Shown here in pieces: positions 26,892 to 34,665 of a DNA stretch of 64,000 bases. This stretch comes from CAVXUB01 sp963764805 (GTDB lineage Bacteria > Actinomycetota > Acidimicrobiia > Acidimicrobiales > Bog-793). The position numbers and the translations under genes were made by a program. The notes beneath the pieces were generated by a model. It was not told the origin of the DNA. It saw nothing but the letters and a program-made list of their open reading frames with translations, and searched no databases. The stretch lies in contig CAVXUB010000003.1 of NCBI GenBank assembly GCA_963764805.1, positions 248,001 to 312,000 on the forward strand, read 5' to 3'. How positions within the stretch are numbered: position 1 is the stretch's first letter; each line of letters starts with the position of its first letter.

Positions 26892-28322
26892 GTGGCGGTA
26901 ATCGCCGTCAAGCCCGACGAGCTCGGAGCAGGGCCGCCGGTCGCTTCCCCCGCCGGCAAGGGGCGCGGCATCCGCCGCCATCTAGGCTCCCTCGCCTTCC
27001 TCGCGCCCGGAGCGATCTGGCTGCTCGTCATCGTCGTCTATCCCACGATCGCGACGATCCGCTTCAGCTTCTTCGACGAGACGGGCACCAAGTTCGTCGG
27101 CATGCGGAACTACCAGTCGGTCTTCTCGACGGCCTCGATCCTCACGACATTCAAGAACAACGTCGTCTGGGTGCTCGTCTTCCCCTTCTTCGTCACCGTG
27201 CTCGGGCTCGTGTTCGGGGTCCTCACTGAACGCATCCGTTGGTCGACCGCATTCAAGACGATCGTCGTCATGCCGATCGTGTTCAGCACCACCGCCTCGG
27301 CCCTCGTCTGGCGCACCATCTTCGACCTCGACCCCCACATCGGGGTCGTCAACGCCGCGGCGCAGACGGTCGACGACTGGTTCAACCCGCCCGGTTCCTA
27401 CCCCGTCGACACCTCCGCCGGGCTGACGGTCAGTGGGTTGGCCTCCACAGGCGTGCGAACGGCGCCGGGCGGCACGCTCGAGAGCACCGCGCTCGTCCGG
27501 CCCGGCGGCACGGTCCTCCTCGGGTTGACGGGGATCAGCCCCCTCACGATCCAGATGCTGGGAGCCAAGCCTGCAGCTGTGCCGAAGGCGGCGCCGGGCA
27601 CGGTCGCAGGCCTGGTGTGGCGCGACTTCTCGCCGTCGCACCCGACCAAGCGGGGGACGGTCTTCCCCGACGAGGACGGCCTCCCCAACATGCGCGTCGC
27701 GCTCGTCGGGAGCGGCGGCTCAGTGGTGGCGAACGGCGTGACGGATGCGAACGGGCGCTTCTCGTTGGCGGGAGTGCCTTCCGGCACCTACAGGGTCGAG
27801 CTGGTGGCGTCCAACTTCCAGTCGGGCTTCAACGGCATCTTCTGGCTCGGCACGAAGTCGGTCACCCCGACGGGTGGCCTCGACCAGACCGCCCAGTCGC
27901 TGCTGAGCATCCCGCTGGTCGACCTGGCGATGATCATCGCCTACCTGTGGATCTGGGCCGGTTTCGCGATGGTCGTCATCGGAGCGGGGCTGGCGGCGCT
28001 GAACCGCGAGGTGCTGGAGGCGGCTCGGATCGACGGCGCCACCGAGTGGCAGACGTTCCGGCGGGTGACCATGCCGATGCTCGCCCCCGTGCTGGCCGTG
28101 GTCTTCGTCACGATGATCATCAACGTCCTGAAGGTGTTCGACATCATCTTGAACATGGCGCCGGGCTCCTCACAGGGCGACGCCAGCACCCTGGCGCTGG
28201 CGGTGTACAACGACGGCTTCACCGGCGGCATCCACTACGGGCTGGCGAGCGCCATCGCCGTGATCCTGTTCATCCTGGTCGTGCCGGCGATGTTGTGGAA
28301 CCTGAAGAGGTTGCGGGCATGA
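26892..28322 (+). CDS. ABC sugar permease (MalF type) with inserted extracytoplasmic domain
   Basis: 476 residues, about 170 more than usual. The GTG at 26892 has GAGAGGGG upstream. Transmembrane segments surround residues 33-50, 90-115 and 125-142 before the insertion, and resume at 335. The EAA loop is EAARIDGATEWQTFRRVTMP. Residues about 163-340 are an insertion outside the membrane. It has a carboxypeptidase-regulatory or SdrD-B-like stretch: LPNMRVALVGSGGSVVANGV, DANGRFSLAGVPSGTYRVEL. E. coli MalF carries an unrelated loop at a similar place that contacts the binding protein, so this domain may do the same (inference). Confidence 0.9.
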   Translation: MAVIAVKPDELGAGPPVASPAGKGRGIRRHLGSLAFLAPGAIWLLVIVVYPTIATIRFSFFDETGTKFVGMRNYQSVFSTASILTTFKNNVVWVLVFPFFVTVLGLVFGVLTERIRWSTAFKTIVVMPIVFSTTASALVWRTIFDLDPHIGVVNAAAQTVDDWFNPPGSYPVDTSAGLTVSGLASTGVRTAPGGTLESTALVRPGGTVLLGLTGISPLTIQMLGAKPAAVPKAAPGTVAGLVWRDFSPSHPTKRGTVFPDEDGLPNMRVALVGSGGSVVANGVTDANGRFSLAGVPSGTYRVELVASNFQSGFNGIFWLGTKSVTPTGGLDQTAQSLLSIPLVDLAMIIAYLWIWAGFAMVVIGAGLAALNREVLEAARIDGATEWQTFRRVTMPMLAPVLAVVFVTMIINVLKVFDIILNMAPGSSQGDASTLALAVYNDGFTGGIHYGLASAIAVILFILVVPAMLWNLKRLRA

Positions 28323-29245
28323 CCGCCTCCGCCTCCGCCTTCCCCGACGCGGCGCCGATCGCCGCCGCGAGCCGAGCGGGCCGTGGCCTACGGCCGTCGC
28401 GCGCCGTCCTCAACGTGGTGATGGTCGTGATCGCCCTCTTCTGGCTCGCTCCGACGGTCTCCCTGGCGATCATCTCGCTGCGGCCGGAGAGCCTCTTCCA
28501 GCAGTCAGGCTGGTGGAAGGTCTTCGAGGTCCCTTCCCAGCTGACCATCGGGAACTACAAGACCCTCTTCTCGCAGGGCCTCGTGGCCGGCGGCCTTCTC
28601 GACTCACTCGTCACCTCGCTCGAGATCGCCATCCCGGCGACGGTGCTCGTCACAGTCGTCTCCAGCCTCGCCGCGTACAGCCTGGTGTTCGGCTCGTGGC
28701 GAGGTAGGAACGTCGTGTTCCTGACGATCGTCGGCCTGATGGTCGTGCCGTTGCAGGTGGCGCTGATACCCGTCGTGCAGCTCTACCACGAGTTCGGGAA
28801 GGTCACGGGGTTCAACCCCTTCGGGACGATCCCCGGCGTGGTCCTCTTCCACGTCGCCTTCGGGCTGCCGTTCGGCATCTTCCTGATGCGCAACTTCTTC
28901 ATCGGGATACCCATGGACCTGCTGGAAGCGGCGCGCATCGAGGGGGCCGGGGAGTGGAGGCTCTTCTACAAGATCGTGCTCCCGCTCGGCCTGCCGGCGG
29001 TAGCGTCGCTTGCGATCTTTCAGTTCATCTGGGTGTGGAACGACTTCGTCGTGGCGCTCGTGATCCTCGGAGGCAATATCCATCAGCCGCTGACGGTCTT
29101 CCTGTACGACCAGACGCGCACCCTGGCCGCTGACTACTGGATCATCTCGACTGGCGCGATGGTGTCGGTCATCGTCCCGCTCATCGTCTTCTTCTCATTC
29201 CAGCGCTACTTCGTGCGCGGCGTCCTCGCCGGCGCCGTGAAGTGA
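28319..29245 (+). CDS. ABC sugar permease (MalG type)
   Basis: 308 residues with six predicted membrane helices. The ATG at 28319 overlaps the stop of the previous permease (ATGA). The family loop is EAARIEGAGEWRLFYKIVLP, and the segment IVGLMVVPLQVALIPVVQLY is typical of MalG-type permeases. FNPFGTIPGVVLFHVAFGLP and FIWVWNDFVVALVILGG complete the fold. It pairs with the MalF-type protein to form the membrane channel of the sugar importer. Confidence 0.93.
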   Translation: MTASASAFPDAAPIAAASRAGRGLRPSRAVLNVVMVVIALFWLAPTVSLAIISLRPESLFQQSGWWKVFEVPSQLTIGNYKTLFSQGLVAGGLLDSLVTSLEIAIPATVLVTVVSSLAAYSLVFGSWRGRNVVFLTIVGLMVVPLQVALIPVVQLYHEFGKVTGFNPFGTIPGVVLFHVAFGLPFGIFLMRNFFIGIPMDLLEAARIEGAGEWRLFYKIVLPLGLPAVASLAIFQFIWVWNDFVVALVILGGNIHQPLTVFLYDQTRTLAADYWIISTGAMVSVIVPLIVFFSFQRYFVRGVLAGAVK

Positions 29246-29255
29246 GGATTGCGGT

Positions 29256-30362
29256 ATGGCCGGCGTCACGTTGAAGAGCTTGACCAAGCGCTACCCCGGA
29301 GCGGACGGCCCGGCGGTCGACGCCCTCGACATCGACATCGCCGACGGCGAGTTCGTCTGCCTCGTGGGGCCATCCGGCTGCGGGAAGACGACCGCCTTGC
29401 GGATGATCGCCGGTCTGGAGGACATCACCAGCGGGGAGGTGCGCATCGGCGACCAGGTGGTCAACGACCTCCCACCGCGGGACCGCGACATCGCGCTCGT
29501 CTTCCAGAGCTACGCCCTCTACCCGCACATGACCGTCTACGAGAACATGAGTTTCGGGCTGCGCCTGAGGAAGGTGCCCAAGGGGGAGATCGACCGCGCC
29601 GTCAAGGATGCCGCCGGGATCCTCGGCCTCGACGAGCTGCTCGGACGCAAGCCCGCACAGCTGTCGGGTGGCCAGCGCCAGCGCGTCGCACTCGGCCGGG
29701 CGATCGTCCGCGAGCCGGCGGCCTTCTTGATGGACGAGCCGCTCTCGAACCTCGACGCCAAGCTGCGGGTGCAGACGCGGGCCGAGATCGTCAGGCTGCA
29801 CCACAGGTTGAACGCCACCATGATCTATGTGACCCACGACCAGGTCGAGGCGATGACGATGGCGGACCGGATCGCGGTCCTCAACCTGGGAATCCTCGAA
29901 CAGATCGGCTCCCCGCAAGAGCTCTACGAGAGCCCGCGCAACCTGTTCGTCGCCGGGTTCATCGGCTCCCCGGCCATGAACTTCGTCAACATGCGCGTCG
30001 AGACCGACGAGCAAGACGTGCGCCTCGTCGGCACGGCGCTCGACATGCATGCGACGCTCGGTGAGCTGCAGGCCGCCTCCGTCCGCAGTCTCGGGGGGCG
30101 GGAGCTGGTGGTCGGGGTTCGCCCCGAGCATCTGGAGGTCAGCGCCCCGGCAGACGGGGGGCTGACGATTCGCGCCGTGATCGATGTGATCGAGTTCCTT
30201 GGCAACGACGCCCACGTGCACGTGTCGTCGGGGGATCTCGACCTCGTTGCCACCGTCGACGCGCACGAGCAGCTGAAGGTCGGCGACGACGTGGTGCTGA
30301 GTGCAGCCTCCAGGAACCTCTACCTGTTCGACCCCGAGAGCGGGGCTGCCCTCACCCAGTAG
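29256..30362 (+). CDS. ABC sugar importer ATPase (MalK/UgpC/MsmX type)
   Basis: 368 residues. Walker A is GPSGCGKTT, the Q-loop FQSYALYPHMTV, the signature LSGGQRQRVALGRA, Walker B AFLMDEPLSNLDAK and the H-loop IYVTHDQVEAM. The C-terminal TOBE regulatory domain (GRELVVGVRPEHLEV, IEFLGNDAHVHV) is present, as in sugar importers. It starts 10 nt after the permease with AGGATT nearby. Having its own ATPase makes this a self-contained transporter. Confidence 0.94.
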   Translation: MAGVTLKSLTKRYPGADGPAVDALDIDIADGEFVCLVGPSGCGKTTALRMIAGLEDITSGEVRIGDQVVNDLPPRDRDIALVFQSYALYPHMTVYENMSFGLRLRKVPKGEIDRAVKDAAGILGLDELLGRKPAQLSGGQRQRVALGRAIVREPAAFLMDEPLSNLDAKLRVQTRAEIVRLHHRLNATMIYVTHDQVEAMTMADRIAVLNLGILEQIGSPQELYESPRNLFVAGFIGSPAMNFVNMRVETDEQDVRLVGTALDMHATLGELQAASVRSLGGRELVVGVRPEHLEVSAPADGGLTIRAVIDVIEFLGNDAHVHVSSGDLDLVATVDAHEQLKVGDDVVLSAASRNLYLFDPESGAALTQ

Positions 30363-30396
30363 GCAGCACCAGGCGGCGGGCGCCGGCCCGCTGCCC

Positions 30397-30672
30397 TCAG
30401 CCGGCGCGAGGGCGGCCGGCGATCCAGCGATCACGTACCGGATCGAGGATGGCGCCGCAACGGCACGCCACCCAGCGGCATCTGGGGCTCTCGCAGTGGC
30501 GAGCCATCGGCATGGCGCAGTAGGCGCAGGTTCGCAGAGAACCCTGTCGCCCATGCCGGCCCTCGGCTGAACGGGGCTGCTCACCCGCCTGGCCGTCGGG
30601 GTCTCTGCCGGTGCCCGTCACCTCTCCCCGCGGACGGCGCTCATCTCCTGGCGGTACGTTGCCCTTGCTCAT
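30397..30672 (-). CDS. Small zinc-binding protein
   Basis: 91 residues. AAGGAG precedes the ATG at 30672. The N-terminal half is charged and Gly/Arg-rich, probably disordered. The C-terminal half carries RTCAYCAMPMARHCESPRCRW, with VACRCGAILDP after it. The spaced Cys residues and one His suggest a zinc ribbon. No enzyme motif is visible. It converges on the sugar ATPase gene and is divergent from the GH18-like gene. Related zinc-ribbon chemistry is seen in the gene at 54665, though the two are not clear homologs. Confidence 0.62.
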   Translation of the reverse strand: MSKGNVPPGDERRPRGEVTGTGRDPDGQAGEQPRSAEGRHGRQGSLRTCAYCAMPMARHCESPRCRWVACRCGAILDPVRDRWIAGRPRAG

Positions 30673-30786
30673 CAGGCCGCTCCTTGTTGACCGTGGAGTC
30701 GGGCTACCCAGCACTCGGGGGTGGCAAACTGCACAAGCCCATCCGGGCCCGAGGCGTTGACGAAGGCTGCGCCGCCGCCTACCTTT

Positions 30787-30799
30787 AGGAAACATTCCT
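30787..30799. promoter_or_regulatory. Palindrome upstream of the GH18-like gene, possible operator
   Basis: AGGAA-ACA-TTCCT, within TTTAGGAAACATTCCTTA, ends 23 nt before the start codon of the secreted GH18-like protein. Similar AGGAAA/TTTCCT palindromes precede genes for secreted hydrolases in some actinobacteria, as far as I recall. The regulator is not identified. The AT-rich island stands out in this GC-rich sequence. Confidence 0.4.
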
Positions 30800-30822
30800 T
30801 ATCAAAGACTGGGGAGGAAGTG

Positions 30823-31815
30823 ATGCTCGCTCGCAGCGCGATCTTGTCGCGGATCGGGTCGGTGGCCGCCTGGCTGGCAGTCGCAGGCATTGCCCCTGCG
30901 GCGCTGGTCGTAGGGGTGCCGGCTGCCTCGGCAGCCCATACGGGCGCCGGAGGAGGTGCCGGCCGCACCGCCTCCCGAACCTTCCCACCGCAGTACGCAG
31001 CCCCGTACCTGCAGGTCGCCACATCCGACGTGAACGACATGTTCGCGGACAAGAGCGCGACCGGCCTCGCCTATTACACGCTCGCCTTCCTCACCCCGAG
31101 AAGCGGCTGCACCCCGATGTGGGAGGACGGCAACTACCCGCTCTCGCAGTTCACCTCGCAGGTCAAGAGCCTCCAGTCGCAAGGCGGGAACGTGATCATC
31201 TCCTTCGGGGGAGCATCGGGCGGAGAGATAGCCGAGACCTGCCACTCCGTCACCTCGCTCGAGGCTGCCTATGCCAAGGTCGTCGACACCTATCGAGTCA
31301 ACCGGCTGGACTTCGACATCGAGGGCAACTACCTCAACAACAAGTCCGCCAACTCGCGCCGCGACCAGGCGCTCGCAGAGCTGCAGGCCGCCGATCCGTC
31401 GGTGCAGGTGGACTGGACGCTTCCCGTGGCGCCCGACGGGCTGCAGTCCAACGCCATCGCCTTGCTGCAGGATGCCAAGTCCGAGGGAGTAAAGGTCAAC
31501 CTGGTCAACATCATGATCATGGACTTCGGCAACGGGCAGAACCCGCTCACCGACGGCGAGTCTGCGGCCAAGGCCACGGTCAAGCAGTTGGCCAGGATCT
31601 ACACCGGGCTGAGCAGCTCGCAGCTGTGGGCGATGATCGGTCTGACGCCGATCGCCGGCAAGAACGACGACAACGAGGTCTTCACACGGTCGGACGCATC
31701 CTCCCTGGAGAGTTTCGCCGCCTCGAACGGCGTGCAGGAGCTGTCCTTCTGGGAGGTCGACGCCTACGACAAGCCGACCGGCTACGCCTACTCGAGGATC
31801 TTCGTCAAGATCTGA
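30823..31815 (+). CDS. Secreted GH18-family chitinase-like protein
   Basis: 330 residues. GGGGAGGAAG precedes the ATG at 30823; a longer frame upstream is not supported. The signal ends near ASAAHTG. The mature part is a GH18 barrel: QYAAPYLQVATSDVNDMF, YTLAFLTPRSGCTPMWEDG, GGNVIISFGGASGGEIAETC, and the catalytic strand NRLDFDIEGN, which carries the D-x-D-x-E core with Glu as likely acid. It ends ELSFWEVDAYDKPTGYAYSR. Such proteins cut chitin or related GlcNAc polymers; no carbohydrate-binding module is present. The neighbouring sugar importer could take up products (inference). Its 3' end overlaps the convergent M16 gene by 11 nt. Confidence 0.85.
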   Translation: MLARSAILSRIGSVAAWLAVAGIAPAALVVGVPAASAAHTGAGGGAGRTASRTFPPQYAAPYLQVATSDVNDMFADKSATGLAYYTLAFLTPRSGCTPMWEDGNYPLSQFTSQVKSLQSQGGNVIISFGGASGGEIAETCHSVTSLEAAYAKVVDTYRVNRLDFDIEGNYLNNKSANSRRDQALAELQAADPSVQVDWTLPVAPDGLQSNAIALLQDAKSEGVKVNLVNIMIMDFGNGQNPLTDGESAAKATVKQLARIYTGLSSSQLWAMIGLTPIAGKNDDNEVFTRSDASSLESFAASNGVQELSFWEVDAYDKPTGYAYSRIFVKI

Positions 31816-33262
31816 CGCTACGGCCGCTCGAGACCTGGTCGGAAGCCTCCAGCTGCAGCGAATCGAGCATCGCCAGCGGCCGCTCGACCGCAGAATGGTC
31901 GCCGACGACGACGGTCACCAACCGAGAGGGAGCGAGCAGTTCCTCCGCCGCTTCGTTCACCTGGCGTACGGTGACGCGTCTCAGTGCCGCCGGGTGCCGC
32001 GACAGGTAGCCGGGATCCATCCCCCCTGCGGCGAGATTGGACAGGGTGCTGGCCAGCCCGCTCTGGCTTGCCGTTCCGTAGGAGAGGGTGCCGAGGCCGT
32101 ACCGCTGGGCCGTCTGCAGCTCCTCGGCCGTAGTTCCCGTCGTCGCCATGCGGGCGAGCTCGTAGCGGATCTCCGCGAGGGCTGCCGCGGTCGACGGCGT
32201 CGCCACATCCGCGCTCACCTCGAAGGTCGAGCCGGCACGACCGTGGTCGATCGAGGAGCGAGGCGAGTACGAGTAGCCGCGGCGCTCGCGCAGGTTGTCG
32301 ACCAGCCGGGACGAGAAGAGCCCGCCGAATATCAGGTTCGCCAGGGCGGTCGCCGGCCAGGAAGCGTCTCTCCGGCCGGGGGCAAGGCGGCCGAGGCGGA
32401 TGTTGCTCTGCACCGCGCCGGGGCGATCGACGAGGATGACCGGCCCGGTGGCGATCGGCGGCAGTGGGTCGAGTCCGTCCTCGTTTGGTTCGCCGGCGCG
32501 ATCGAACCAGGAGCCGAGTGCATCCGCCACCAGCGACAGCCCCCGTGTGGCGGGCACATCCCCGACGAGCACCAGGTGCGCGTGCCAGGGATGCACGACT
32601 TCGGCGTGCGACCGGCGGAGGGCAGGCGAGGCGACACGTCGGACCGCGGCGGGGCTGGGCAGCCCGGCGGCGTAGGGATGACCCTTGTGGAGGCGCCGCC
32701 GCAGGCGCTCGTCGGCGACGACCTCGGGTTGGCTGAGCGTCATCACGATCTCATCGGCCAGCCGCGCCCGGTCGGCGGCGACCTCGGCGCCGGGATAGGT
32801 CGCCCCGGCCAGCACGCCGCAGACCAGGCGGAGCATCGGGACGAGGTTCTCTTTCAGCACCGACGCCGAGATGCGCATCCAGTCGTCGTTGGCACCGACG
32901 TCGAGCGTGCCGCCGAGGTCCTGCACCGCCGCCGCCAGCGACGCCCGGTCGTGCTCGGCAGTACCGGAAAGCATCGCCGCCGACATCACGAGCGGGGTCT
33001 CCGGGCGGCGGATCAGATCGGCCGGCAGCGGGAACCCGAGGCGCAGCTCGACCAGGGGCACGCTCGTGCGACGGGCGACGATCGCCCGCAGCCCCGGACC
33101 GAGCTCGTGCTCGCTGATTCCCGACGTGTTGGGCGACCTGATCGGCCCGATCGCCGGCTTGCCTCTCGCTGGGGGCGCGCCGCCTGCTGCCGGGCTCCCG
33201 GAGGGCCGGGCGCCGCGCCGCTCGGAACCCGTGGCCCTGACCTCAGGGGAGGAGCGGCTCAT
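31805..33262 (-). CDS. M16-family peptidase-like protein, probably non-catalytic subunit
   Basis: 485 residues. It has the M16 fold: VPLVELRLGFPLPADLIRRP, GATYPGAEVAADRARLADEI, HKGHPYAAGLPSPAAVRRV and GGLFSSRLVDNLRERRGYSY, the last being the R-x-Y substrate-binding segment. Where the zinc motif HxxEH should be, the sequence reads VMSAAMLSGTAEHDRA, so the metal site is absent. In two-subunit M16 enzymes one chain is catalytic and the other lacks zinc ligands. This matches the gene immediately upstream, which overlaps by 4 nt (ATGA). The N-terminal 30 residues are Arg/Gly/Pro-rich. Confidence 0.88.
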   Translation of the reverse strand: MSRSSPEVRATGSERRGARPSGSPAAGGAPPARGKPAIGPIRSPNTSGISEHELGPGLRAIVARRTSVPLVELRLGFPLPADLIRRPETPLVMSAAMLSGTAEHDRASLAAAVQDLGGTLDVGANDDWMRISASVLKENLVPMLRLVCGVLAGATYPGAEVAADRARLADEIVMTLSQPEVVADERLRRRLHKGHPYAAGLPSPAAVRRVASPALRRSHAEVVHPWHAHLVLVGDVPATRGLSLVADALGSWFDRAGEPNEDGLDPLPPIATGPVILVDRPGAVQSNIRLGRLAPGRRDASWPATALANLIFGGLFSSRLVDNLRERRGYSYSPRSSIDHGRAGSTFEVSADVATPSTAAALAEIRYELARMATTGTTAEELQTAQRYGLGTLSYGTASQSGLASTLSNLAAGGMDPGYLSRHPAALRRVTVRQVNEAAEELLAPSRLVTVVVGDHSAVERPLAMLDSLQLEASDQVSSGRSVRS

Positions 33263-34566
33263 CGGCGACCCTTCGGCTTCAACTCGTATATGGCCCGCCG
33301 TTGCTCCAGCAGATCGGCGGCCGCAGCCGCCACCGAAGCGCCGTCCACCGCCGACATCAACCCGGGCAGCTCCTCGAGCAGCTCCGCCCTGCCATGGATC
33401 GCCTCGGTGCCCGCCAGCGACAGGGCTCGGTTGAGCATCTGGTCGAGCCCCCGCCAGTGGTCGGCCGTCGCAGCGATGCCGGCTCTCGCCAGCTCGTCGG
33501 GCGTAGGACCTTCGCTCGACAGTGTCTCGAGCTCCTCGTCGACAGCACGCAGGAGCGCCTTGGTGCTGGCGACTCCGGGATGGAAGACCACGACCTGGAA
33601 CAGCACAGGGTCCCGCATCACGATGCCGTCGCCGCCGAAGATCCCCAACCGGCAGCCGAGGTCGATGACAGTCCGGTCACGGTGGACGAGTCGCGCCCGC
33701 AGCCGGCTGGCGTCGCCTTCGGAGAGCACGCGGGCGAGCATCGAGTAGGCGAGAAAGCGCCCCGGCGAGGCGACCGGGTCGGGAAGGCGGTAGCCGGTGG
33801 CGAATGCGGGCTGCGGTGCCAGAGCGTCCTGCACCGTCTTGTGCCTTTCGCGGGCCAGAGGCGGTTCGGCCAGGCTCCGGCGCCCCGGCGGCTGGCTCTT
33901 GCGGATCCAACCGAAATGCCGCTCGACGAGCTCGACCACCTCGGTGGGATCACAGTCGCCGGCGACGACGAGGACCGCGTTGGAGGGGGCGTAGTAGCGG
34001 CGGTAGAAGTCGGCGGCGTCCTCCAGCTGCGCCTGCTCGAGGTGGGCGAAGTCGCCGTACCCGTTGTGCGAGTTGGCGTAGGTGTCGAAGGCGACTGCGG
34101 GAAGCGGGATCCAGGGGAAGCCGCCATAGGGCCGGTTGAGGACGTTGACCTTGATCTCCTCCTCGACGACCGACACCTGGTTGGCGAGGTTCTCCTCGTT
34201 GAGAGCCAGCGCGCCCATCCGGTCCGCCTCCAGCCACAGGGCCAACTCCAGGCCACCCGACGGCAACGCCTCGTAATACGCCGTGATGTCGGCCATCGTG
34301 TGCCCGTTCATCACGCCGCCGGCGGCCTCGATCATCTGCGGGTGCTCGGCCTTGCCCACGTTCTTCGAGCCCTGGAACATCAGGTGCTCGAACAGGTGGG
34401 CGAAGCCGGTCCTCCCCTCGGGCTCGGATCGGAAGCCGACGTCGTAGACGACGGCTACGGCGACGACGGGTGAGGTGCGATCGGGGGCCACCAGCAGTCG
34501 CAGACCGTTTGCCAACACGATCCGCTCGAAACGAGCCAGCGCCGATCCGGTAGTCACCCCCGGCAA
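33259..34566 (-). CDS. M16-family zinc metallopeptidase, catalytic subunit
   Basis: 435 residues. The inverted zinc motif HLFEHLMF is present, followed about 75 residues later by VVEEEIKVN, giving the third ligand. Further family marks are ANSHNGYGDFAHLEQAQLED, FYRRYYAPSNAVLVVAGDCD and ARVLSEGDASRLRARLVHRD. No signal peptide is seen, so it is probably cytoplasmic, cutting peptides in partnership with the downstream non-catalytic subunit. The start is uncertain: TTG 34566 or GTG 34557, neither with a strong ribosome site. Confidence 0.9.
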   Translation of the reverse strand: MPGVTTGSALARFERIVLANGLRLLVAPDRTSPVVAVAVVYDVGFRSEPEGRTGFAHLFEHLMFQGSKNVGKAEHPQMIEAAGGVMNGHTMADITAYYEALPSGGLELALWLEADRMGALALNEENLANQVSVVEEEIKVNVLNRPYGGFPWIPLPAVAFDTYANSHNGYGDFAHLEQAQLEDAADFYRRYYAPSNAVLVVAGDCDPTEVVELVERHFGWIRKSQPPGRRSLAEPPLARERHKTVQDALAPQPAFATGYRLPDPVASPGRFLAYSMLARVLSEGDASRLRARLVHRDRTVIDLGCRLGIFGGDGIVMRDPVLFQVVVFHPGVASTKALLRAVDEELETLSSEGPTPDELARAGIAATADHWRGLDQMLNRALSLAGTEAIHGRAELLEELPGLMSAVDGASVAAAAADLLEQRRAIYELKPKGRR

Positions 34567-34665
34567 CCTACTAGTCGCTGCATCGTGTCCTGGTCTGGCC
34601 GCCTAGGCTTTGAGGCGCCGGCATCCACAAGCGCCCGTGCCGGTGAACGATCGGAGGCCTCTCTG

